Assembly (NCBI GenBank): GCA_003550945.1
Contig: PULL01000101.1
Coordinates: 1-8,468 of the forward strand
Direction: 5' to 3'
Origin: Thioalkalivibrio sp.
GTDB lineage: Bacteria > Pseudomonadota > Gammaproteobacteria > Ectothiorhodospirales > Ectothiorhodospiraceae
DNA length: 8,468 nucleotides
How positions within the stretch are numbered: the first letter of the stretch is position 1; every line of letters starts with the position of its first letter. The translations under genes and the position numbers were made by a program. Of the stretch, positions 1-6,023 are shown in pieces. The notes beneath the pieces were generated by a model. That model was given only the letters and a program-made list of their open reading frames with translations. It did no database searches and was not told the origin of the DNA.

Positions 1-66
1 ACCGGCAGCGACGCGCTGGCCGCTTTCGAGGCGAAGATGGAAGCCGACGGTTTCGGCGGCTGCTGA
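1..66 (+). CDS. C-terminal end of an unidentified protein (partial)
   Basis: An open frame enters from the left edge and ends at TGA 64-66, leaving 21 residues that finish DGFGGC. The frame is supported by high third-position G+C and by the intrinsic terminator that starts about 20 bases after the stop. The fragment has an alpha-helical look (alternating Ala, Glu, Phe, Lys) and ends in Gly-Gly-Cys. It is too short to assign to a family, and I do not recognise it. Confidence 0.65.
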   Translation, partial: TGSDALAAFEAKMEADGFGGC

Positions 67-86
67 ATCCCGCCGGTCAAGTCTGA

Positions 87-126
87 AAAAAGCCGCCGAC
101 CTGTGAAGCCGGGTCGGCGGCTTTTT
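87..126 (+). terminator. Strong intrinsic terminator
   Basis: A perfect 15-bp stem pairs 87-101 with 112-126 around a 10-base loop (102-111). The base of the stem is an A5/T5 pair and the upper part is the G+C-rich GCCGCCGACC. The T-run at 122-126 terminates rightward transcription from the gene ending at 66. The A-run at 86-91 makes it a possible bidirectional terminator, so it could also stop leftward read-through from the receptor gene. Confidence 0.9.
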
Positions 127-246
127 CATTTCCGGGACAGCCTTTGGTGGGCCCGCTGAATTGCAGGCTCGAAGGCGACAGGGATTTCCGGGCCGTCACG
201 CCAGGTTCCACGCAAGCCGGGTCCGGGCTGTTTGACTTGAAAATAA

Positions 247-325
247 AGCCACGGAAGCACACGGAAAACACGGAAGGTACGACCGATCAACCGCTTGTCG
301 TACCTGTCCGTCATTTTCCGTGGCT
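247..325. repeat. Palindromic CACGGAA repeat, copy 1
   Basis: The outer arms AGCCACGGAA (247-256) and TTCCGTGGCT (316-325) are perfect inverted repeats. An inner pair, GGTACGAC (276-283) and GTCGTACC (297-304), closes a 13-base loop. The left arm carries three tandem CACGGAA units at 250, 260 and 269, with steps of 10 and 9 bases. A second copy with the same outer arm and the same 10-then-9 spacing is at 5879-5960. The form is that of a REP- or MITE-like dispersed palindrome that can fold into a hairpin. It lies 46 bases beyond the 3' end of the leftward receptor gene. Confidence 0.8.
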
Positions 326-371
326 TGGGATGGAGGCGCGCCGCTGGCGCCGTCCCTCGCCCCGGCTTTCG

Positions 372-2510
372 TCAGAACGTAGCGTTCCAGAACAGCCCGA
401 CGCTGCGGCCCGGCGCCTTGATGTCCTGCGCACCATTCGCGGGATCGATACGGTCCTCGATCATCGCGTTCACGTGTTCGCGGTAATCCCTGTCGAACAG
501 GTTGGTAACCGAAAGCGTGAGTTCGTGCCCGCGGAAACCGCCGGAAGGCCCGAACCGGTAGCCGACCGAGGCATCGGCGGTGGTGAATCCGGACGTTTCG
601 CGCTCGGTTCCGCCACTGAAGAGATCTGCAGTGCGGCTCTGACCAGCGACCGCGCGCACTTGACCCAGCCATTGCAGCCCGCGCGGCTGCCGCTGCTCCA
701 GGCCGACGGTGAGTTCCGATGGCGGCATCTGGTACAGCGGTTCGTCGAATGCCGAGTCGCGGTTGTCCCCGCGCAGCCAAGTGCCCCAGGCGAACGCATT
801 CAGGCCGTTGCCGAGGTCGTGGTCCAACGTAAACTCCGCACCGCGGATTCGCGCCTGTTTGAGGTTCACTGTCTGCTTGAAGCCTGGGGCAAACACCTGG
901 CCACCAATGTAATCCTTGATGCGACTCTCATAGACCGAGACCGAATAATTGGTACTGCCAACCTGCCCTCGCGCGCCTAGTTCGAAGGAGCGGTTACGCT
1001 CTGGATCGAGCTGTGGGTCGCTGACCCAGGTGAACCCGTCACTGTAGGGATAGCTTAGATAGCGTTCCAGGAGGCTGGCCGAACGATAGCCTTCGGACAG
1101 GCTGACATATGGTCTGAAGGCTGGGTCCAGATCCCAGTTCAGGCCGGCAAACCAGGAGAGGTTGCGGTCTGTATTTTTGAGGTCTGTGTCGCGGTATAGT
1201 GGCGGAAATTCTGGGTCTTCGACATCAAAACCGATCAGGTACCGATCCGCATTTCCTCTGACCTCGTCATAACGTACACCGAGGCTCACGATGAAGTCGT
1301 CGAGATAGATGTCATTCTGCGCAAAGATACCCGTCGAGCGAAGTTTGGCGTTGTCAATCAGGGGAATGCGTACGGTTGGATCCCAGTCCGTGTTGGCCCT
1401 TCCAATGAATGAAACCGGCGACGCCTTCAGTTCCCACGTATCTGCACCCACGAGCATCACGTGTTGCGGATGCGGCGAGAACTCGAGTTGGATCCGTGCA
1501 CCATCCGTGTCGAAGTCGGTGTCTGAGGTCCGATAGTCCTTCGCCAGTTCACGGTTCCAGTCGTAGTTGCCGCGTTCCAGCTCCTGGCGGTAGATCGAGG
1601 CAGACAGCCTAGGCGCCCAGTTGCCCCCAAGTTCCCCTGTGTAGGAGAGTTCGAACAGGTCCCGCGTTTTCTCGGGCGCATAGTGTGTGTTGAGCCCCTC
1701 TGGCTGCGGAAATGGTCCGCCCAGTTCCTGGTCTCGGAAGTTGCGGGACGCCAGATACCACACATCCTCCCGCCGGTCCCGCTGCGCGAGGAACTGAACC
1801 TCGTGGCCTTCGGCGAGCAGCCTGCGATAGCGCAGGCTGAGCGAGGTCTGCTCTGTGCCGGAGTCGTCGAGGCGCTCGCCGTCGCCCATTTTGTAGTCGT
1901 CGGTGTCGAGCCGTGCGATGGCGAGGTCGAGGACGTTGCGGGAGTCGGACAGCGACACGCCCACCGCGGCGCGGATGCCGTCGTCCACCGAGGTGTAGCC
2001 GAGCCGGGACCAGCCGTTGAGCTCCGGGTCCGCGGTGAAGTCGCCGCCCCGGGTGATGATGTTGATCACCCCGCCCATCGCCCCGGAACCGTATAGCACC
2101 GAGCTCGGGCCGCGGATCACCTCGATGCGCTCGATCATGTCGATGTTCACGTAGGAGGCGAGTGAGCCGCGGCCCGGCGGCTGTAGCGCATTGATCCGCA
2201 CGCCATCCACCAACACCAGCACCTGGTCGCGCTTCAGCCCGCGGATGATCGGGTCCTGGCCCACCGAGCCGTCCACCGCGACCGCGAGACCGGGCTCTCC
2301 GCGCAGCAGGTCGCCGAGCGTCCGCGCCTGGCTGCGTTGGATCGAGTCGACTTCGATCACGTTCACCGACCGTGGTGTTTCGGCAATCAGTGCCTCGTAA
2401 CCCTTGGCGGTTACCGTGACCGGCTCGAGCAGCACGACGTCGTCCGCGTTGACCAGCGCCGCAGAGACGGCGACGGCCAGACTGACGGCGGAGGTGGCGG
2501 TTCTCTTCAT
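372..2510 (-). CDS. TonB-dependent outer-membrane receptor
   Basis: This 712-residue protein has the full architecture of a ligand-gated outer-membrane porin that imports a scarce ligand with TonB-ExbBD energy. Residues 1-22 form a signal peptide, with likely cleavage after VNA. A TonB box-like EPVTVTA is at 29-35. The plug domain spans about 40-155 and contains IIRGLKRDQVLVLVDGVRI and IERIEVIRGPSSVLYGSGAMGG. A 22-strand barrel should follow, ending in the terminal Phe-712 typical of Bam-assembled barrels. GYRSASLLERY (474-484) and DPQLDPERN (498-506) resemble the FRAP and NPNL boxes of haem-type receptors, but no His lies between them, so the substrate is undecided (haem, siderophore or other). 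The ATG at 2510 is chosen because AAGGGG sits 6 bases upstream and the signal peptide starts there; longer in-frame versions add a non-signal-like stretch. No exbB, exbD or tonB gene is in the window. Confidence 0.93.
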   Translation of the reverse strand: MKRTATSAVSLAVAVSAALVNADDVVLLEPVTVTAKGYEALIAETPRSVNVIEVDSIQRSQARTLGDLLRGEPGLAVAVDGSVGQDPIIRGLKRDQVLVLVDGVRINALQPPGRGSLASYVNIDMIERIEVIRGPSSVLYGSGAMGGVINIITRGGDFTADPELNGWSRLGYTSVDDGIRAAVGVSLSDSRNVLDLAIARLDTDDYKMGDGERLDDSGTEQTSLSLRYRRLLAEGHEVQFLAQRDRREDVWYLASRNFRDQELGGPFPQPEGLNTHYAPEKTRDLFELSYTGELGGNWAPRLSASIYRQELERGNYDWNRELAKDYRTSDTDFDTDGARIQLEFSPHPQHVMLVGADTWELKASPVSFIGRANTDWDPTVRIPLIDNAKLRSTGIFAQNDIYLDDFIVSLGVRYDEVRGNADRYLIGFDVEDPEFPPLYRDTDLKNTDRNLSWFAGLNWDLDPAFRPYVSLSEGYRSASLLERYLSYPYSDGFTWVSDPQLDPERNRSFELGARGQVGSTNYSVSVYESRIKDYIGGQVFAPGFKQTVNLKQARIRGAEFTLDHDLGNGLNAFAWGTWLRGDNRDSAFDEPLYQMPPSELTVGLEQRQPRGLQWLGQVRAVAGQSRTADLFSGGTERETSGFTTADASVGYRFGPSGGFRGHELTLSVTNLFDRDYREHVNAMIEDRIDPANGAQDIKAPGRSVGLFWNATF

Positions 2511-2739
2511 CGAAATCCCCTTTTTCGAATCATTTTTTGATATGGACAGGCGCGGATTCACCGGTTTCGTGCGAACAATCGACCGAAGCCGCGTGATCCT
2601 GGGCGCCTGATTGCAGTTCCTGCAGCGGATCGATGGTGGCTTTGAAGGCTGCCCCGCTGCGTGTTCAGCTATGGGACGGCGGTTGATAATATAAGAAGGT
2701 TGGGATGCTGACGAGGCAAACAGTACGCGCAACGTCGTT

Positions 2740-2768
2740 TTGACGCGGCCCGGAAAAGCGCATAGATT
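2740..2768 (+). promoter_or_regulatory. Near-consensus sigma70-type promoter
   Basis: TTGACG (2740-2745) matches 5 of 6 bases of the -35 consensus. It is followed by exactly 17 bases and then TAGATT (2763-2768), which matches 4 of 6 bases of the -10 consensus. A start of transcription near 2775 is expected. It points rightward towards the exported-protein gene, but the terminator at 2792-2823 lies between. This is a motif call only. Confidence 0.55.
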
Positions 2769-2791
2769 CCAGCCCATGACGACGCTCCAGC

Positions 2792-2823
2792 AAAGCCCCG
2801 CAGGTCTCGCGGGGCTTTTGTTT
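2792..2823 (+). terminator. Intrinsic terminator just downstream of a promoter
   Basis: A 10-bp stem pairs AAAGCCCCGC (2792-2801) with GCGGGGCTTT (2809-2818) around a 7-base loop, followed by a TTTTGTTT tract (2816-2823). No rightward gene lies directly upstream: the receptor gene is on the other strand. With the promoter ending at 2768 it would bound a transcript of roughly 45-50 bases, or act as an attenuator in the leader of the gene at 2955. Confidence 0.8.
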
Positions 2824-2954
2824 GCCCTTCACGCCCCATCACGTGCTGGCTCCGGGCCGGGCCGGATCGCGGCCCTGCCGGCTCGTTTCGCGAGGCGGCT
2901 TCGGCTGGCGGTCGTCAGCGTATGAAGTCACCTTCGGTCAACAGGGAAACTGCC

Positions 2955-3857
2955 ATGTCCATGTCCGCACTCGTTCGCTCTCTCGTCGGGCTCGCGCTGT
3001 TTGCGCTGGCCGTCACCGCGCAGGCGGAGCTTCTCAAGCCGCTGGTTCTTGCGTATACCAAGGTGGGCGGTGACGTCGCCACGGAGGCTCGAACGGTCAG
3101 CGAGCGCCTGACCGGTGCAGGCTTCGAGGCCCTCGGCGAATACGCGGTCGACCGGGACGTAAAGGTACTGGTGTTCACCTCGCGGGAGATGCTGGAAGCG
3201 GCCGCGAGTTCGGGGCGGGGCGCCTATATCGCCCCCCTGCGGGTGGCGGTGACCCGGGTGAACGGCGAGGTCCAGGTCAGCTACAACAATCTCGAGTATT
3301 TCCGGCACGCCTACCAGGTGGAGACCTCGCTGGCCGGGGTGATGTCGCGGGTTGGAACGGCGATCGGTTCGCAGGAGGCCTTCGGCGCCCAGGGCCTGAG
3401 CCCGGCCGTGCTTGCACGCTACCGCTACGCTTTCGGGATGGAGCGCTTCAGCGACCCCTATGAACTCGCGAACTACCCGAACCGCGAGCGGGCGCTGGCT
3501 GCGCTGGATGCCAACCTGAGCGCGGGCAGGGGCGGCGTGCGCGAGATCTACCGGATCGACATCCCCGGGCGTGATGCAACCCTGATCGGGGTGGCGATCC
3601 GCGAAGACGCCGGCGCTGAACGCAATGCCTCGGACCTGTTCAAAATGACAACCGTGGACGTGGGCGATCGCAGGCACAGCGCCTACCTCCCGTATGAGAT
3701 CCTGGTCGACGGCGGCCGCGTCGAGGCCCTGCACATGCGGTTTCGCATGGCGCTGCACTTCCCGGATCTGAGCATGATGGGCGAAAATAGCTTCATGCAG
3801 CTGCGGCGCTCGCCGCCGGCGGTCGAGAAGGCGCTCGCCGAGGTGGCCGGCGGCTGA
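2955..3857 (+). CDS. Exported protein of unknown function, possibly DUF302-like
   Basis: This 300-residue protein has a clear signal peptide: positive Arg-8, a hydrophobic core at 10-20, and an AQA cleavage site after residue 24. It is therefore probably periplasmic. No transmembrane helix follows. The mature protein alternates beta-strand and helix. Residues about 30-120 (LAYTKVGGDVATEARTVSER onward) loosely recall the DUF302 fold, but this is a weak resemblance. The C-terminal part is rich in Met and His: HMRFRMALHFPDLSMM (260-275), then Met-281. Such a cluster could bind a metal or haem, which is inference. The ATG at 2955 is preferred over one at 2922 because it has AGGGA about 8 bases upstream and gives a compact signal peptide. 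It is divergent from the TonB receptor across a 444-base gap, so a shared role in uptake is possible but unproven. Confidence 0.8.
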   Translation: MSMSALVRSLVGLALFALAVTAQAELLKPLVLAYTKVGGDVATEARTVSERLTGAGFEALGEYAVDRDVKVLVFTSREMLEAAASSGRGAYIAPLRVAVTRVNGEVQVSYNNLEYFRHAYQVETSLAGVMSRVGTAIGSQEAFGAQGLSPAVLARYRYAFGMERFSDPYELANYPNRERALAALDANLSAGRGGVREIYRIDIPGRDATLIGVAIREDAGAERNASDLFKMTTVDVGDRRHSAYLPYEILVDGGRVEALHMRFRMALHFPDLSMMGENSFMQLRRSPPAVEKALAEVAGG

Positions 3858-3870
3858 GCCGTCAAACCGG

Positions 3871-3899
3871 CCGCGGGCTGCCGGGATGGCCGCCCGCGG
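3871..3899. other. G+C-rich hairpin between genes
   Basis: CCGCGGGC (3871-3878) pairs perfectly with GCCCGCGG (3892-3899). After one mismatch, GCC (3880-3882) pairs with GGC (3888-3890) around a 5-base loop. It starts 14 bases after the stop at 3857 and ends 11 bases before the next Shine-Dalgarno. No T-run follows, so it is not a classical intrinsic terminator. It may protect the 3' end of the upstream message or pause polymerase. Confidence 0.55.
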
Positions 3900-3920
3900 T
3901 TGGCCGAACGAGGTAAAAAG

Positions 3921-4250
3921 ATGACTGACATCGCATCCCGGCTGGAATCGATTCGCGACCGGATTGCCGAGCTGGGGTCGGAAATGGACCGCGCCCAGCA
4001 CAGCGATGCGGCCGAACGCCTGCGTTCGCTGGCTGCGGAGTTGCAGGGTGCAATCGGGGACCTGCCGCCACCGCCGGCGCCGGTGCGGAAGGCCCGGCGC
4101 AAGCTGCCCGATGTCGAGAAGTGCCCGCGCTGCACCATCCGCAGCCTGCACATCATCCCGGAAGAAGTCCGCGTCGCCGCGGACGGCACGGAAGAGGTGC
4201 TCTGGCGCTGCTCGAGTTGCGGCCACGATCTCTGGCGCAGGGACGACTGA
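3921..4250 (+). CDS. Small coiled-coil / zinc-ribbon protein
   Basis: This 109-residue cytosolic protein was not recognised as a named family. Residues 3-46 form an amphipathic, charged helix with heptad-like Leu/Ile spacing (IASRLESIRDRIAEL and on), likely a short coiled coil. A proline-rich linker (PPPP around 49-52) and a basic stretch (RKARRK) follow. The C-terminal half holds two CxxC knuckles, CPRC (68-71) and CSSC (97-100), spaced 25 residues apart, as in a zinc ribbon. The likely role is protein-protein or nucleic-acid binding, which is inference. The ATG at 3921 is chosen because GAGGT lies 6 bases upstream (3910-3914); a TTG at 3900 has no such site. It starts 63 bases after the exported-protein gene and could be read through from it. 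Confidence 0.82.
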   Translation: MTDIASRLESIRDRIAELGSEMDRAQHSDAAERLRSLAAELQGAIGDLPPPPAPVRKARRKLPDVEKCPRCTIRSLHIIPEEVRVAADGTEEVLWRCSSCGHDLWRRDD

Positions 4251-4258
4251 GTTCAGGC

Positions 4259-4330
4259 GGGCTCGCAGCTCAGTTGGCCGAGCGCTGCGCTGGCAGTCAG
4301 GGGCCGACTACCCCCTTGTCCCGGGGCCAT
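4259..4330 (+). pseudogene. tRNA-like 5' half, probably a degenerate tRNA-Ala remnant
   Basis: CAGCTCAGTTGG (4266-4277) closely matches the conserved D-arm (A-box) of bacterial tRNAs. GCTC (4268-4271) and GAGC (4280-4283) pair around an 8-base loop, as in a true D-arm. The next bases, CTGCGCTGGCAGTCAG (4285-4300), resemble the anticodon arm of tRNA-Ala(GGC) (CTGCATGGCATGCAG in enterobacteria, from memory), with the stem pairing broken. No T-arm (GGTTCGA box) or matching acceptor strand follows, so I do not call a working tRNA. It sits between the zinc-ribbon gene and the next gene, in otherwise noncoding DNA. A chance resemblance is possible but the D-arm match is long. Confidence 0.4.
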
Positions 4331-4390
4331 TTCCCGGCGCCTCTGCCGGTTTTGTATCCTCCACGCAGAATGGCGATACCAGAGGCGAGC

Positions 4391-4822
4391 ATGACGGCAC
4401 CGAAGATCACCAATATCGGCAATATCCGCAACGAGCTCAACAAGTACAAGAAGGGCAAGAAGTTCGACATTCACCAGTTCAACCAGATCGCCCGCCTGGC
4501 CTGGCTGGGCCGCGTGGTGATGCAGCCCCTCGACCCGCAGGACGCGGAGTGCAAGTCGTTCCTTGTTTTCGTGCAGGAACCCGATGAGCTTGCCGCGCAC
4601 TTTCTGGACACGGATCAGGAACTGATGGGAGCGATGCACATCGTGGATGGCGAGCAGGCGGAAGCGCTGATCCAGGTGCTCCGCAGCGGCGTGGAGGAAC
4701 GCGCGAAACTGTACGAAGACCTGTCCCGCAGCGACTTCTACTTCCGCTATTTCTATCGCCCCAAGGAAGAGAAGGTTCCCGAAAGCTCGGCGGCGGCCCC
4801 GCAGGGCCGGGACGAGGACTGA
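4391..4822 (+). CDS. Unrecognised 143-residue cytosolic protein
   Basis: I do not recognise this family. The N-terminus is basic (NELNKYKKGKKFD, 14-26). A mixed helix/strand core follows with FNQIARLAWLGRVVMQPLD at 30-48, SFLVFVQE at 56-63, an acidic segment around 64-92 and an aromatic patch DFYFRYFYRP (115-124). The tail is low-complexity and acidic (SSAAAPQGRDED). No signal peptide, membrane helix or metal-binding motif is seen; the single Cys is at 54. The ATG at 4391 is chosen for its AGAGG at 4381-4385, 5 bases upstream; an ATG at 4370 has no good site. The stop is 4 bases before the lipoate ligase start, and its last codons carry that gene's Shine-Dalgarno. The two are therefore almost certainly one transcript and may work together. 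Confidence 0.85.
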   Translation: MTAPKITNIGNIRNELNKYKKGKKFDIHQFNQIARLAWLGRVVMQPLDPQDAECKSFLVFVQEPDELAAHFLDTDQELMGAMHIVDGEQAEALIQVLRSGVEERAKLYEDLSRSDFYFRYFYRPKEEKVPESSAAAPQGRDED

Positions 4823-4829
4823 ATCCTTG
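4814..4829 (+). promoter_or_regulatory. Ribosome binding site supporting a TTG start
   Basis: GAGGA (4814-4818), inside the last codons of the upstream gene, lies 8 bases before TTG 4827-4829. The next in-frame ATG, at codon 20 (4884), would cut off the conserved opening strand of the ligase (VWLDAGRVTARDM), so the TTG start is preferred. Confidence 0.65.
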
Positions 4830-5867
4830 CCGAGCTCCGAGCCGCCCGTATGGCTGGATGCGGGCCGGGTGACCGCGCGCGACATGCATGCCCTGTACAC
4901 GGGCATGACGGCGTGCACCGGGGATGGCGATCCGATCCGGGTGCTGTGGCTTTGCAGCGACGAGGCGCACGTGTCGGTTGGGGCGAGCCAGAACCCGGCC
5001 GCCGATCTGGATCTCGACGGCTGCCGGCAGCAGGGGATCGCTGTGCTGCGTCGCCCGCTGGGCGGCGGCGCGGTCTGGATTGACGCCGACCAGCCCTGCT
5101 TTTTCCTGGTGGTTCCGCGACACGCCCTCGCGCGTGGCCACCGGCACCTGTTCTCGCTCGGCATGGGCCTGGTGGTGGCGGTGTTGCGGCAGTTGGGTTT
5201 CGAGGACGTCGAGACGCGCAGCCAGGACATCTGGGTTGGTGGCCGCAAGATCATGGGGACCGGTGCAGCGACGCTTGAAACGGGTTGCGTGTTCGGCGCG
5301 AGCTTTCTGCGCCGCTTTCCGGCCGAGCGTTTCCTCGCCTGCATTTACGAACCCAGCGAAGGCTATCGCGAGTGGGTGTTGCAGGCGCTGCAGGAGGGCA
5401 TCACCGATTGCGAGCGGGAACTGGTGGAGATTCCGGACAATGACGCGTTCCGGGATGCGCTGCTCGAGGCCCTGCGGCAACGTTTCGGGGGAGAGCCCCG
5501 GGCGCAGCCTCTGGAACCCGCGCAGCGGGAGGCGTGGATCCAACGCGGTCGCGAGGAACTGGAGGATCTGGAGCAGGGAGAAACCCGCGCCGCAGTACCC
5601 TCGGGAATCCGGATCAACCGCGAGAACCACGTGTTCGAGACCAACTCGCGCTGCGGGCGGTTGCGGCTGCACCTGTCGGGCAAGGAGATCCGGCGGATCT
5701 GGTGCGAGGAGCCGAAGATCAACACCGTGCTGCAGGAGCGCGCGCTCGGACTCGTGCCCGAACGCCTGGTCCTGCGTTCGAATCTGAGCCGGGGCCTGGA
5801 CGCATCGCTCGCCGACGAGATCAGCTGCCGGGTGGATGCGCTCTACCGGGGGATCCGCTCCAATTAG
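4827..5867 (+). CDS. Lipoate-protein ligase A family protein
   Basis: This 346-residue protein belongs to the biotin/lipoate ligase (LplA/LipB/BirA) superfamily, which activates lipoate or octanoate with ATP and transfers it to a lysine of a carrier domain. The core motifs are present in order: HVSVGASQNP (48-57, like the VIGRNQNP loop of LplA), RRPLGGGAVWID (75-86, like RRxSGGGAVxHD), and DIWVGGRKIMGTGA (134-147) with the expected adenylate-binding Lys-141. The motif His of RRxSGGGAVxHD is replaced by Ile-85. Residues about 150-250 are less conserved, with a charged helical linker. Residues 265-345 (starting NRENHVFETNS) look like an LplA-type C-terminal accessory domain. Whether it is a lipoate ligase, an octanoyltransferase or a pathway-specific ligase (as for the lipoate-binding proteins of sulfur oxidisers) is not decided here. 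It starts with TTG and is tightly coupled to the gene at 4391. Confidence 0.85.
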   Translation: MPSSEPPVWLDAGRVTARDMHALYTGMTACTGDGDPIRVLWLCSDEAHVSVGASQNPAADLDLDGCRQQGIAVLRRPLGGGAVWIDADQPCFFLVVPRHALARGHRHLFSLGMGLVVAVLRQLGFEDVETRSQDIWVGGRKIMGTGAATLETGCVFGASFLRRFPAERFLACIYEPSEGYREWVLQALQEGITDCERELVEIPDNDAFRDALLEALRQRFGGEPRAQPLEPAQREAWIQRGREELEDLEQGETRAAVPSGIRINRENHVFETNSRCGRLRLHLSGKEIRRIWCEEPKINTVLQERALGLVPERLVLRSNLSRGLDASLADEISCRVDALYRGIRSN

Positions 5868-5878
5868 CATGAAAATTT

Positions 5879-5960
5879 AGCCACGGAAGTACACGGAAAT
5901 GGCGGAAAACGCTAAATGATTCAATTCTCTTTCCGTGCCTATCCGTCTGCTTCCGTGGCT
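5879..5960. repeat. Palindromic CACGGAA repeat, copy 2
   Basis: The perfect outer arms are AGCCACGGAAG (5879-5889) and CTTCCGTGGCT (5950-5960). The left arm has CACGGAA at 5882 and 5892 and a variant GCGGAA unit about 9 bases later, the same 10-then-9 step as copy 1. The right arm has matching TTCCGT and ATCCGT units (5931-5946). The centre (about 5910-5928) differs completely from copy 1. It starts 11 bases after the stop of the lipoate ligase gene. Confidence 0.8.
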
Positions 5961-6023
5961 CGCTTCAATGCCTGGGGGTACGTTGGAGCCCCGGCCACGG
6001 GCGTCAGCAGCGAGTGAGAACCG

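Larger units (their letters stand above)
67..371. other. Intergenic region between two convergent genes
   Basis: This 305-base gap lies between the rightward gene ending at 66 and the leftward receptor gene ending at 372. It holds the terminator at 87-126 and the palindromic repeat at 247-325. Between them (127-246) I see no gene, promoter or RNA with support. A rightward open frame starting at 144 runs deep into the receptor gene on the opposite strand and is treated as a shadow. Bases 326-371 are G+C rich with short inverted repeats (such as GGCGC/GCGCC) but no T-run, so I do not call a terminator for the receptor there. Confidence 0.6.
2511..2954. other. Divergent intergenic region upstream of receptor and exported protein
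   Basis: This 444-base gap separates two divergent genes. The receptor's Shine-Dalgarno (AAGGGG on the minus strand) is at 2517-2522. An A+T-rich patch at 2682-2698 (TTGATAATATAAGAAGG) stands out from the G+C-rich surroundings. On the minus strand it reads CTTATATTATC and could supply a -10 for the receptor. It also contains one perfect TGATAAT heptamer as found in Fur boxes, but the second half-site is poor. The rightward promoter at 2740-2768 and terminator at 2792-2823 are listed separately. No riboswitch consensus was seen. Confidence 0.5.

Noticed and set aside
247..275. CRISPR-like array from the CACGGAA units
   Set aside because: The units are 7 bases at 9-10 base spacing inside a palindrome. 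There are no spacers of CRISPR length and no cas genes.
144..980. Long rightward open frame (278 codons) over the 3' end of the receptor gene
   Set aside because: It lies antisense to a well-supported TonB receptor frame, has no family-like motifs and no Shine-Dalgarno. Long antisense frames are common in G+C-rich DNA.
2682..2698. Fur box upstream of the TonB receptor
   Set aside because: One TGATAAT half-site is perfect but the other half does not match the inverted consensus. Kept only as a remark.
2511..2739. Cobalamin or other riboswitch in the receptor leader
   Set aside because: I looked for the B12-box type consensus on the minus strand and found none.
2511..2777. Upstream in-frame extension of the receptor (89 residues)
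   Set aside because: The extension lacks signal-peptide character, whereas the ATG at 2510 has a Shine-Dalgarno and starts a normal signal peptide.
2776..2925. Short rightward frame beginning with ATG at 2776 and ending in an ATGA overlap at 2922
   Set aside because: It has no Shine-Dalgarno and its frame reads through the terminator hairpin. The preferred start of the next gene is 2955, so the ATGA overlap is probably coincidental.
4121..4390. N-terminal extension of the 143-residue protein over the zinc-ribbon gene
   Set aside because: It would overlap the zinc-ribbon gene and the tRNA-like segment in another frame. The start at 4391 has a good Shine-Dalgarno.
4479..5870. Long leftward open frame opposite the lipoate ligase pair
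   Set aside because: It is a reverse-strand shadow of genes with clear motifs and coupled starts, and its translation is Arg/Pro/Ala-rich low complexity.
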